NCBI RefSeq assembly: GCF_900115365.1
Contig: NZ_FOWD01000008.1
Location: 62,001-126,000 of the forward strand
Length of the DNA: 64,000 bases
Direction: 5' to 3'
From: Anaerocolumna aminovalerica
GTDB taxonomy: Bacteria; Bacillota; Clostridia; Lachnospirales; Lachnospiraceae
The stretch's first letter is position 1. Each line of letters begins with the position of its first letter. A program made the translations under genes and the position numbers. Shown here one piece after another: positions 43,515 to 52,017 of this stretch. Below the pieces are notes generated by a model. It had not been told where the DNA came from. It saw nothing but the letters and a program-made list of their open reading frames with translations, and searched no databases.

Positions 43515-45625
43515 TGCACATCTTCTCCATTACCTTCCATATATTCAAGCAGGTCTTTTGAATGCTCTAAATGAGATAATTGTTGGTCCAGTTCCTGGTA
43601 TTTCTTCCCATCAATCTGAGGTAAATCATCATTATCAATTTCAAGAGCTTCTTTTAATTCTTTTGAAAAAGCTTTCCTTGGTGTTCCTTTTCCAAATACC
43701 AGGTGAACTACATCTAAATAACTTAAGCTTTCTGTTAATGGACGAACATAGTGATATGGACAGGTACGAATTTCGTCATATGTTGTGGTTGCTTCTCCTG
43801 TGGCTTTTGTCTCTACGTTCCATCCTTCCCCTTTAGGAAAAAATCCAAACCGCACCCCTTGTGATAGAATATAGTTTTGGTCATCAGGATAAGTGATTGA
43901 ACTAATAAAGCCATCCCACAAGGCTTTGCTTAAGTCTTTTTCTTCCCCCACATTCCAATTATCTAGAACGTGCAAGATATTTCGTATTGACAATACAGAT
44001 TCCCTAAGCTCCGGTTCATCCCCTCCAAAGTCTTTTTGAGCTTCGTCATCTTTCCATTTTCCCATAAAAACATTCTGAGTAACCTTACATAATTGAGAAA
44101 ACCGAAATAATTCTTCTAATGTCCTTTTTGAGTCAGGAACATGAAGATTTCCATTTTTATCAGCCAACCGGGCTATTATGACCCTAAAAAGTTCGTTTTT
44201 CTCCGGAAACTCTTGATCTTCTAAGGAACCGGTTGTTTTTTGTGATACATAATTGTATTCAATGGTTACAAAACGTGATTTAAATGCTGGATTTAACTCA
44301 TTGGTCCCTTCATAATTAACCATTTGGCTTGACAGGTTTCCTGTGCCAATAAATCCGAATCCTGGTTTAATCAAAACAGGGCCAACTCCAGTAATATAAG
44401 CTGTATTGCCTGCATGACGCTGTAAAATATCATTTAAAGCGATTAAGTTTTGCATGGCAATTGTATTTAATTCGTCTACAATGACTGGACGTCCTTCTTT
44501 TACTGCAATCAAAATTTCTCTTTCTATTTTTTTGATTTCAGTACCGAAAGCACTATTACTTGCTACTAATAAATCAGAAAAACTTTTCCATATCTGAATC
44601 TTAAGCTGTAGCTGTTCTTCATCTGTCATCTGCTCCAGCCTGGTTTTATGCTCATCCATCCACGCATAAAAATCTCCTATAATCATGTTCAGATAGTCGG
44701 AATAAGATCCTTTGGAGAAACTGCTTTTTAAAGACAAGGTTTTCTCTACAAACATATCTTCATAAGTTAAATTATGAGAACCGGATATAAACAGTGGCTG
44801 TAAAGATTCTATTTCCTCCTCACTTCCATTAGTAAATATGTTCTTATAATAAAGTTTTCTTTCATTAAGAAATTCTCCAAACTTTCCAATCCCGTCTTTT
44901 TCTGTGGCATTTGGATTTACAGAAAACCACTCTTCCATTTTGTATTCCAATTCACTTTGTATTCTGTTTTGAACAGTAAAATCCACCGCTGCTTCCGTGG
45001 CTAATTGCGTTTTTCCACTTCCTAAATGTCCTACAATATATACCGGGACACCTAAATTCAAGGAATCTATTACTTTTTGTTTTGCATTAGCTACATAAGG
45101 GACAGTTACCAACCGCTGTTGATGTACCGTTTCTATATCACTTAACAATTGACGTCTATAATAAAACTCCCAAGCTTCCGGGGAATTTTTCAGAATCATT
45201 TCTAATTCTTTTTCCAATTCTTTTATACGGTCAACCCGGTATCTTGTAGCTGAACTACTGCCGTAATGACTGTAATTATTACTTTCGCTATTGACTCTTC
45301 TTTCCCAGCGAAGAAAAAACTTTTCATATTCTATTAAGTTCTCAATTTCTTGTATTTCTTTTCCCTTGTTTGCTGTTTCTTCTTCTACATATGCTTTGTA
45401 TTTTTTGTAATACACATTACCTTCTTTAGTATCAGAAGGAATTTTGTCAGCCCTTTTTTCAAATCTTCGGAAGGCTTTAAAAAATGCCCCTTGCTCTTCT
45501 ACTTTCTTATGATTCTCATATTCCGATGATTTTAAGGCTTCCTCCCGCAAATCATCTTCATACCGGCTTTGCATTTCTCCTATAGTAGGAATATAAACTT
45601 GCTTGAGATTTGTTTGCTCAATCAC
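43511..45625 (-). CDS. MoxR-like AAA+ ATPase
   Basis: A 704-residue ATPase leading the three-gene module. Residues about 1-165 are charged coiled coil with a Ser/Tyr-rich insert. The AAA+ core has Walker A IVGHLGSGKTQLATEAA, a long insert (about 160 residues), Walker B PVIVDELNTI, sensor 1 FGFIGTGNLSS and an arginine-finger region NPAFKSRFVTIEYNY. This is the MoxR arrangement. The start is GTG 45625 with AGGGAGGAAG 6-7 nt upstream; no other start fits better. MoxR-vWA pairs remodel protein targets; three-gene versions have been linked to conflict and stress responses, which is only a hypothesis here. Confidence 0.78.
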   Translation of the reverse strand: MIEQTNLKQVYIPTIGEMQSRYEDDLREEALKSSEYENHKKVEEQGAFFKAFRRFEKRADKIPSDTKEGNVYYKKYKAYVEEETANKGKEIQEIENLIEYEKFFLRWERRVNSESNNYSHYGSSSATRYRVDRIKELEKELEMILKNSPEAWEFYYRRQLLSDIETVHQQRLVTVPYVANAKQKVIDSLNLGVPVYIVGHLGSGKTQLATEAAVDFTVQNRIQSELEYKMEEWFSVNPNATEKDGIGKFGEFLNERKLYYKNIFTNGSEEEIESLQPLFISGSHNLTYEDMFVEKTLSLKSSFSKGSYSDYLNMIIGDFYAWMDEHKTRLEQMTDEEQLQLKIQIWKSFSDLLVASNSAFGTEIKKIEREILIAVKEGRPVIVDELNTIAMQNLIALNDILQRHAGNTAYITGVGPVLIKPGFGFIGTGNLSSQMVNYEGTNELNPAFKSRFVTIEYNYVSQKTTGSLEDQEFPEKNELFRVIIARLADKNGNLHVPDSKRTLEELFRFSQLCKVTQNVFMGKWKDDEAQKDFGGDEPELRESVLSIRNILHVLDNWNVGEEKDLSKALWDGFISSITYPDDQNYILSQGVRFGFFPKGEGWNVETKATGEATTTYDEIRTCPYHYVRPLTESLSYLDVVHLVFGKGTPRKAFSKELKEALEIDNDDLPQIDGKKYQELDQQLSHLEHSKDLLEYMEGNGEDVQ

Positions 45626-45666
45626 AGAAGCTTCCTCCCTTGCATGATGTTCTAAGCTACCATATA

Positions 45667-45705
45667 AATTAAAATCCCGATTTAAAAAAATTCGGGATTT
45701 TAATT
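45667..45705. terminator. Bidirectional-looking terminator hairpin
   Basis: AATTAAAATCCCGA pairs perfectly with TCGGGATTTTAATT around an A-rich loop. It lies right after the second oleate hydratase gene (minus strand) and just before the MoxR start, so it ends the hydratase transcript. Confidence 0.75.
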
Positions 45706-45737
45706 ATATTATCAAATTTTAGTATTAATAAATGTTG

Positions 45738-47531
45738 TTAAATAACTCCATATTCTTTCAATAAATCTTCAATTTCTGTTCCTGCTAATTGTTTTAATAT
45801 CTTACGTTTAGCCAATGGTGGTATATCAAGTTTTGGTTTTTCTCCATCTAATAGGCATGTACCTGCATTTAATAAATAGCGGATATCGTATTTGGAAGAG
45901 AACACCTCAGGAACTCCCTTTTCAACCCCGGTTAGAACATATACTGCTTCCATGGCTGTACGTCCTGAATATTCGATAGTAAATACCGTATCACGTCCCG
46001 GATCATCCAATGTTTCAGCAAATTGTCCAAGAAAAGCAAAGTTTACTCCATTCTTAGGTACAACATAAGGACGGTCACCAAGTTCACGAGGCATAAATTG
46101 AGATGTAATAAATGGCATCATAACAGGAATTGCAGTACATGATCCTGCTAATTCTTCGATTTCATCTGCTGGCACACCTATGTGATATAACCATTCTTTT
46201 GTGATTTCCTTACCAGTACAATCTCTCATTGGTTTTTTAATATAGTCTCCGGGAACATCAGAGAACAATCCATATACCCAAACAACAACATCTTTTTCAG
46301 GTTGTCCATAATATTGTTCCTGACGGTTTATAGTCCAGCTCATCAGCCATGAGGAATCAAGTGCTGTAACAATACCACCGGTTACAGTACGTCCGCCGTA
46401 TGGGGAACGTTTTGTAATCTTTTCAATATACTTAGGAACACGTTCATCATGACAAGTTACAGTACAAGACTCCCAGTTGGATTTCTCCGGATCTGTACAG
46501 AATTTATCCGGACGTCCAAATTCATCGGATTGAGCCGCTATATTTCTCCATAATGTCCAGCAGCCTTTCGCTTCCTTATTAAATGGTGCAGGGGTGTTGT
46601 CATCACCGTATCCGGAACCTTCTGTCATAGAACCATTGGTGATAAATACTAAGTCATTTTCTGTTAAGTCAATAGAAATATCCTTACCAGTCTTATCTTT
46701 TGCAACTATTCTCTTTGCAACCTTTTTATCATCTGAAATTGAGAACTCAACGTTATCAACAGTAACTCCATATTCAAATTTAGCACCATGATCCACTAAA
46801 TATTTAACCATTGGTTTAACAAATGAAGTGTATTGATCGTGGCGTGAAAATTGTAATGCAGAAAGATTTGGTAATCCTCCAACATGGTGGATGAACCGTG
46901 TCATATATAGTTTCATCTCTAAAGCACTATGCCAGTTCTCAAATGCGAACATTGTTCTCCAATATGTCCAGAAGTCAGTATTTAAAAGTTCCTCTGAAAA
47001 TATATCTTCAATAGTTTTATTTTCAAGATCTTCATCTTTCATAGTAGTAAAAGCAGCTAATTCTTTTGCCAGATCCTGACCTAAATTAAATTTACCATTG
47101 TCATAACGCTCACCTTGGTTTTTCGTAATACGGCAATTGCTAAAGTTTGGATCATCATAGTTTGTGTAATAGAAATGATCCAGCACACTCATATTAGGAT
47201 CTTCTGTAGATGGTAATGAACTAAACAAGCCCCATAAAACCTCAAAATGATGACCCATTTCACGTCCGCCACGTGCTACATAGCCCAAGTTCTGACGAAC
47301 TTCGCCGTCTAAAGATCCGCCTGGAATATCAAGTTGCTCCAAGAAAGTAATCTTGCTGCCATCCATGTGGGCATCACGAATTAGAAAGCAGCCTGCTGCC
47401 AAAGCACCAATTCCGGTACCAATTAAATATGCCTTTTTGTCTTCAATTCCTTTCGGCTTTCTTGCATTTACCAAAGCATGATATGTTCCATTTGTAAGAG
47501 TAAGCCTATCATCATGTGTTTTTAATTTCAT
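45738..47531 (-). CDS. ohyA: Oleate hydratase (second copy)
   Basis: A second FAD-dependent fatty-acid hydratase. It has AYLIGTGIGALAAGCFLIRD for FAD binding, ARGGREMGHHFEVLW with the catalytic Glu91, and FAENWHSALEMKLY-type helix motifs shared with the first copy. The frame is open to 47564, but GGGAGGAAG before ATG 47531 fixes the start (597 residues). It is flanked by its own terminators, so it is a single-gene unit. The two copies differ along their whole length, which points to an old duplication or separate acquisition, possibly with different fatty-acid preference. Confidence 0.93.
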   Translation of the reverse strand: MKLKTHDDRLTLTNGTYHALVNARKPKGIEDKKAYLIGTGIGALAAGCFLIRDAHMDGSKITFLEQLDIPGGSLDGEVRQNLGYVARGGREMGHHFEVLWGLFSSLPSTEDPNMSVLDHFYYTNYDDPNFSNCRITKNQGERYDNGKFNLGQDLAKELAAFTTMKDEDLENKTIEDIFSEELLNTDFWTYWRTMFAFENWHSALEMKLYMTRFIHHVGGLPNLSALQFSRHDQYTSFVKPMVKYLVDHGAKFEYGVTVDNVEFSISDDKKVAKRIVAKDKTGKDISIDLTENDLVFITNGSMTEGSGYGDDNTPAPFNKEAKGCWTLWRNIAAQSDEFGRPDKFCTDPEKSNWESCTVTCHDERVPKYIEKITKRSPYGGRTVTGGIVTALDSSWLMSWTINRQEQYYGQPEKDVVVWVYGLFSDVPGDYIKKPMRDCTGKEITKEWLYHIGVPADEIEELAGSCTAIPVMMPFITSQFMPRELGDRPYVVPKNGVNFAFLGQFAETLDDPGRDTVFTIEYSGRTAMEAVYVLTGVEKGVPEVFSSKYDIRYLLNAGTCLLDGEKPKLDIPPLAKRKILKQLAGTEIEDLLKEYGVI

Positions 47532-47643
47532 TATAACTTCCTCCCTTTCTTTTCCGCTAAACATTAATAATAATAAAAGTGTCTAGCATGTTTTTTTGTT
47601 ATGCACTTATAATATAGTCTTTTTTATTCTTTTTCATTAGATA

Positions 47644-47700
47644 AAATAGCTGCGGTGTTGGATTTTTGAACACCGCAGCTATTTTGCCTAATTTTTAGGC
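47644..47700 (-). terminator. Strong terminator of the LysR gene (double hairpin)
   Basis: AAATAGCTGCGGTGTT pairs with AACACCGCAGCTATTTT (47644-47685); next to it GCCTAA/TTAGGC (47686-47700). On the minus strand the stem ends in ATTTTAT. Confidence 0.85.
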
Positions 47701-47739
47701 ATTGTATTTGAATTGTCTGATTAGTAAATCTTTTGTACC

Positions 47740-48621
47740 TTAATCCCTTACACTATTCTTGATTATCTCAATAAGTGCTTTAAAACTATTTGTTTGAAAT
47801 TTATCTTTATGGAATACTATATGATTTATATTAACTAACTCAAAATCATTAACCTTTATTTCAAAGAGTTCTCCACTATTAATTTCTTCTTCTACTAGTA
47901 TTTTAGGCAGCACACTTATTCCCAAATTGTGTTTTACTCCATGAATAAGTGCCTGTGAATTTATACTTGTCCAATCCGGATTTGCTCTTAAATTATGAAG
48001 TAATAATGCGCTATCAAAAACATCACGTATTGCGCTTCCTTTTTCTCTAAGTAATAATCTTTCTTGTATTAAATTATTGATTTCTACAGGTTCTTCTATG
48101 GCTAATTTATGTTTAGGAGAACATATTACAGCTAATTTATAGGAGGAGAATGGAATTTTTATTAATTCTTCATTATAGATGACCCCTTCTATTAAGCCTA
48201 TATCAATTTCGTTATTATATAACATCTCTTCAATTGTTCCTGCATTTCCAATGGTTACTTTTGTGGGCGTATTCTTGTAAATGGCTTCAAAATTTACTAT
48301 AGCTTTAGGTAGTATAAAATTCGCTATAGTTATACTAGATCCGATTTTGATAGTGGCACTGTCTTCTAATTCTTTAACATTTTGCTCTAAATTATCATAC
48401 AAATCTAACAGCTTTATTACCTTTCCCAAAAATAACTTACCAGTTTCATTTAAATAGATCTTTCTTGAAATTCTATCAAATAAACACACCCCTAAATCAC
48501 TTTCTAATTCACTTATTGCGTTTGAAACTGCTGGCTGGGTTATAAATAATTTTTCTGCTGCCTTTGTAATGCTTTCTTCTTCGCATACCATTTTAAAAAT
48601 ACGCAGGTATCTTATATTCAT
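47740..48621 (-). CDS. LysR-family transcriptional regulator
   Basis: Starts MNIRYLRIFKMVCEEESIT; the winged helix includes TQPAVSNAISELESDLG, followed by a substrate-binding-like domain. The frame opens six codons earlier, but AAGGAG lies 7 nt before ATG 48621, giving 293 residues. It is divergent from the chromate-transporter pair (48743), so it most likely controls it. Effector unknown. Confidence 0.87.
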   Translation of the reverse strand: MNIRYLRIFKMVCEEESITKAAEKLFITQPAVSNAISELESDLGVCLFDRISRKIYLNETGKLFLGKVIKLLDLYDNLEQNVKELEDSATIKIGSSITIANFILPKAIVNFEAIYKNTPTKVTIGNAGTIEEMLYNNEIDIGLIEGVIYNEELIKIPFSSYKLAVICSPKHKLAIEEPVEINNLIQERLLLREKGSAIRDVFDSALLLHNLRANPDWTSINSQALIHGVKHNLGISVLPKILVEEEINSGELFEIKVNDFELVNINHIVFHKDKFQTNSFKALIEIIKNSVRD

Positions 48622-48742
48622 ATCTAACTCCTTATTCATTACTATTTAGTTATGTGTTTCATAAAATTATACTATTATACTTATGTCAAATCAAGGTGTA
48701 TAATAAACAAAACTGATAATTGATCTCTTGGAGGTACTATTT

Positions 48743-49309
48743 ATGATTAAAAATTTAAAGATATACTTCTCACTCTTTAAAATCACGTTTTATATCAGTG
48801 CTTTTACCTTTGGAGGAGGATATATAGTTATTCCTATGATGCGTAAATACTTCGTTAATGACCTGAAATTAATTAGTGAGCAGGAGCTATTGGACATGGC
48901 TGCAATAGCTCAATCAACTCCTGGTGCTATTGCAGTTAATATTGCAGTATTAGTGGGCTATCGTATTTCTGGAATTACAGGTTCAGTTATTACTTGTATT
49001 GGTACAGTCTTACCTCCCTTACTAATATTATCAATCATATCCTTTTTCTATAAAGCCTTTAGGGATAATAGAGTTATTTCTGCAATATTAAAAGGTATGG
49101 AAGCAGGGGTTGCTGCTACAATCGTAGATTTAATAATCGATATGGGACAGGGCCTTTTAAAAGAAAAAAATTGGCTATTGACTTTAATGGCCCCCATTGC
49201 ATTTATAGCTAGTTTCATTTTTAACATTAATGTGTTGGTTATTATTATTTCCTGCTCTATTCTATGTTTTGCTCAAACATATATTAAAAGCAGACAAGGA
49301 GGAAGATAA
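48743..49309 (+). CDS. Chromate transporter family protein, first half
   Basis: A short-chain CHR family membrane protein. The typical start FYISAFTFGGGYIVIPMMRKYFV and QSTPGAIAVNIAVLVGYR are present, with about six hydrophobic segments in 188 residues. Short CHR proteins work in pairs, and the partner starts 1 bp after this gene. Members export chromate or other anions. ATG 48743 is preceded by GGAGG at 8 nt. Confidence 0.87.
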   Translation: MIKNLKIYFSLFKITFYISAFTFGGGYIVIPMMRKYFVNDLKLISEQELLDMAAIAQSTPGAIAVNIAVLVGYRISGITGSVITCIGTVLPPLLILSIISFFYKAFRDNRVISAILKGMEAGVAATIVDLIIDMGQGLLKEKNWLLTLMAPIAFIASFIFNINVLVIIISCSILCFAQTYIKSRQGGR

Positions 49310-49310
49310 G

Positions 49311-49871
49311 ATGAGTAAAACCATTTATATATTATTTATTAGCTTTTTACAGATTGGTTTATTCAGTATTGGGGGTGGATATGCTATTATACCATTAATA
49401 CAGGAACAAGTAGTAAACTCTTACAACTGGCTTACCCTCCAAGAATACACAGATATTATAACAATCTCCCAAATGACACCTGGTCCTTTGGTTGTTAATA
49501 CTGCTTCTTTTGTAGGAATACGTCTAGCAGGTATACCTGGAGCTATAGCAGCTACTTTAGGGAGTATCCTATCTGGATTTATTATTTCTATTTTTTTATA
49601 TAAATTTTTTATGAAACATAAGGATATAGATAGTATTTCAAATATATTAAAAGGACTGCGCTCTAGTTCTGTGGGCCTTATTGCATCTGCTGCATCCACT
49701 ATTATTTTGATTGCTTTTTTCGGTACTGCATCAATTGGGGTTAAAGGTTTTAGCATAAACATTACCGCTATAATTCTATTTGTTATTTCTCTGTTTTTAT
49801 TGAGAAAGTATAAATTAAACCCAATATTGATCATGATTTTTACAGGTGTTATAGGTTTGTTTTTTTATTAA
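49311..49871 (+). CDS. Chromate transporter family protein, second half
   Basis: Partner of the previous protein, with SIGGGYAIIPLIQEQVV and MTPGPLVVNTASFVGIR. About six hydrophobic segments, 186 residues. The frame is open from 49230, but GGAGG before ATG 49311 fixes the start. Together the two act as the N and C halves of long-chain ChrA with opposite topologies. A 415-bp gap follows, holding the promoter and leader of the ABC exporter. Confidence 0.87.
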   Translation: MSKTIYILFISFLQIGLFSIGGGYAIIPLIQEQVVNSYNWLTLQEYTDIITISQMTPGPLVVNTASFVGIRLAGIPGAIAATLGSILSGFIISIFLYKFFMKHKDIDSISNILKGLRSSSVGLIASAASTIILIAFFGTASIGVKGFSINITAIILFVISLFLLRKYKLNPILIMIFTGVIGLFFY

Positions 49872-50025
49872 TAGTTTACAGAGCGGGAATAAGGCAGGTA
49901 GGGTAAAAACAAATACCTCTGGGAAAAAAATTAAAAACCATAAAATCAATAAATTAGTCTTTAACTATAATTTATAAGTAAAGGAATTTAAGTAAAAGAA
50001 CGATATAAGAATCAGAAAATAATAG

Positions 50026-50054
50026 TTGACTTTTTACGTTATTGTGGATAAAAT
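50026..50054 (+). promoter_or_regulatory. Promoter of the ABC exporter operon
   Basis: TTGACT (50026-50031), a 17-bp spacer and TAAAAT (50049-50054). Transcription would start near 50061. Nothing was recognised in 49872-50025. Confidence 0.6.
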
Positions 50055-50073
50055 AATGTAAATAAAGGACGGG

Positions 50074-50199
50074 TTGATATACAGTTATCCTGTCGCACAT
50101 ACTAACACGAGTAGTACCGGTGCCAAGTGTCTGTGCTTTTGTACAGTGCTCAAGTATTTGGTGCTCTTTTTTTGTTCTTATGTATGTCATTACTTCTAA
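50074..50199 (+). CDS. Candidate leader peptide of the ABC exporter operon, 41 residues
   Basis: A TTG-initiated frame with AAAGGA 4 nt upstream, starting about 13 nt from the predicted transcription start. It begins MIYSYPVAHTNTSSTGAK and ends in a Cys/Tyr/hydrophobic tail. It reads straight through the terminator hairpin at 50113-50173. The arrangement is that of ribosome-controlled attenuation leaders, such as the bmrB leader of the Bacillus BmrCD exporter. The peptide itself has no recognised family. Confidence 0.4.
   Translation: MIYSYPVAHTNTSSTGAKCLCFCTVLKYLVLFFCSYVCHYF
50113..50173 (+). terminator. Attenuator-type terminator in the ABC exporter leader
   Basis: AGTACC (50113-50118) pairs with GGTGCT (50160-50165). 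Inside are CCAA/TTGG and the hairpin CTGTGC-TTTT-GTACAG, and CTTTTTTT follows. Because it stands between the promoter and the ABC genes, it must be bypassed for their expression. A second hairpin (about 50202-50247, CGGG.../...CCCG with GCCTCC/GGAGG) follows it. Confidence 0.65.
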
Positions 50200-50286
50200 C
50201 TGCGGGGGAAAGACGCCTCCAATTCCGTTCTCAGGAGGTATATCCCGTAATAAAGACTAAACAAAATACCAGAGGAAGGTGTAATA

Positions 50287-52017
50287 ATGAAACTGATTTT
50301 AAACTATACTTGGCGCTATAAACACTATCTACTCCTCAGCCTTTTGGGGGTGGCCGGATTTGTAGCAATACAAATTGGAGTACCTACAATACTAAAAGAT
50401 ATAATAAATGATGCACTTCTACTTAATCAGCCAGTACTTCTTAATCGACTAGTACTACTTATGGTAGGAGTTATGGTAATTGGGCTGGGATGTGAAATCT
50501 GCATGTCTTATGCCAATAGCCGCATAGCCTCTAATGTTATAAGAGACATCCGAAATGACCAATTTATTAAAACCCAGGGATTTTCCCATAGTGAATATGA
50601 CCAGTTCAGCGTCTCATCTTTAATTACCAGTACCACCAGCGATTCCTATCAAATTATGGTTTTTGTTCAAACTATGTTACGTAGTGCCTTGATCACCCCT
50701 GTTATGACTATTAGCGGATTTATTATGATTTTAAATAATAATCCTAACCTTTTTTGGGTAGTTACAGCAAGCGTACCAGTATTGCTTCTTGGTATGTTTA
50801 CCATTAGCCGAAAAAGCCGCCCCTATTCCAAGCAGCAACAGACTACCTTAGATAAGATCAATCTTATTATGAGAGAAGGTCTAAGCGGACTCCGGGTCAT
50901 TCGCGCCTTTGGTAATGAAGAATTACAAAATGAACGGTTTGAAGAGGTAAACGAAACATACTGCGGAGTTTCCAAGCGGATGTTCCGCATTGTTTCTGTC
51001 ACTCAGCCTGGTTTCTTTCTGATTTTTAATACTATGATCGTAATTGTTTTATGGCTTGGTGCCAAGGAAATCAACCAGAGCACTATGGATGTAGGCACAT
51101 TAAGTGCATCCATAGAATATATTTTCCATATTCTCTTCAGCTTTATGATGCTGGCGGTGCTCTTTGTTATGTATCCAAGAGCCTCTGTATCCGCACAACG
51201 TATCCAGCGAGTACTTGACAGCATCCCAAGCATAGGGGAAAATTTAGAGACCGGTATTACTAAGACAGATAAAAAGGGATATATTACTTTTGAGAACGTG
51301 ACTTTTTCTTACCCTGGTTCTCCGGAAGAACCTGTTCTAAAAAACATTAGCTTTACAGCAGAACCAGGTCAGACTATTGCGTTTATTGGGAGTACCGGCT
51401 GTGGAAAGACTACATTAGTGCAGCTTATTCCCCGCATGTATGATGTGACCAGCGGCCGGGTATTAGTGAATGGAGTGGATGTTCGGGAATATAATATCCA
51501 CGCTCTACGAGATAAGCTTAGCTTTATTCCACAAAAAGCCCAGCTCTTTACGGGTACCATTGGGGAAAATCTTCGCTTTGGCAAACCCGATGCATCTATA
51601 GAAGAACTAAAGAGAGCCGCAGAAATCGCCCAAGCAGCAGATTTTATTTCAAAGAAAAAAGATGGATTTAATGAAATGATCACCGAAGGAGGTTCCAACC
51701 TCTCCGGAGGTCAAAAACAACGTCTTGCCATTGCACGGGGCATAGTGAAAAAACCTGAAATTTATATTTTCGACGATAGCTTCTCTGCTCTTGATTATGC
51801 AACTGATCTCAAGCTGCGTACCCGCCTCCGCCAGGAAATAAAGAATGCTACTATGCTTATAGTGGCCCAGCGTATCGGTACTATTCGCCATGCTGATAAG
51901 ATTATTGTTCTTAATGAAGGACGTATCGTAGGTCAGGGCACCCATGAAGAACTCATGAAGAACTGCGATGTTTACTATGATATAGCAGCAAGTCAGCTTT
52001 CAAAGGAGGAACTATAA
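50287..52017 (+). CDS. Heterodimeric ABC exporter, half-transporter 1 (degenerate ATP site half)
   Basis: A 576-residue half transporter: six membrane helices (about 1-310) and an ATPase domain with Walker A GSTGCGKTTL, canonical signature NLSGGQKQRLAIA and Walker B IYIFDDSFSALD. The residue after the Walker B Asp is Asp instead of the catalytic Glu, as in the degenerate half of BmrC/TM287-type heterodimers. It pairs with the next gene (1-nt overlap of stop and start). Likely substrates are drugs or peptides. AGGAAGG precedes ATG 50287. Controlled by the upstream attenuator. Confidence 0.9.
   Translation: MKLILNYTWRYKHYLLLSLLGVAGFVAIQIGVPTILKDIINDALLLNQPVLLNRLVLLMVGVMVIGLGCEICMSYANSRIASNVIRDIRNDQFIKTQGFSHSEYDQFSVSSLITSTTSDSYQIMVFVQTMLRSALITPVMTISGFIMILNNNPNLFWVVTASVPVLLLGMFTISRKSRPYSKQQQTTLDKINLIMREGLSGLRVIRAFGNEELQNERFEEVNETYCGVSKRMFRIVSVTQPGFFLIFNTMIVIVLWLGAKEINQSTMDVGTLSASIEYIFHILFSFMMLAVLFVMYPRASVSAQRIQRVLDSIPSIGENLETGITKTDKKGYITFENVTFSYPGSPEEPVLKNISFTAEPGQTIAFIGSTGCGKTTLVQLIPRMYDVTSGRVLVNGVDVREYNIHALRDKLSFIPQKAQLFTGTIGENLRFGKPDASIEELKRAAEIAQAADFISKKKDGFNEMITEGGSNLSGGQKQRLAIARGIVKKPEIYIFDDSFSALDYATDLKLRTRLRQEIKNATMLIVAQRIGTIRHADKIIVLNEGRIVGQGTHEELMKNCDVYYDIAASQLSKEEL

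Noticed and set aside
50127-50321. GTG-started 64-residue ORF overlapping the ABC exporter start
   Set aside because: It begins inside the terminator stem, has no ribosome-binding site and runs into the start of the ABC gene in another frame.
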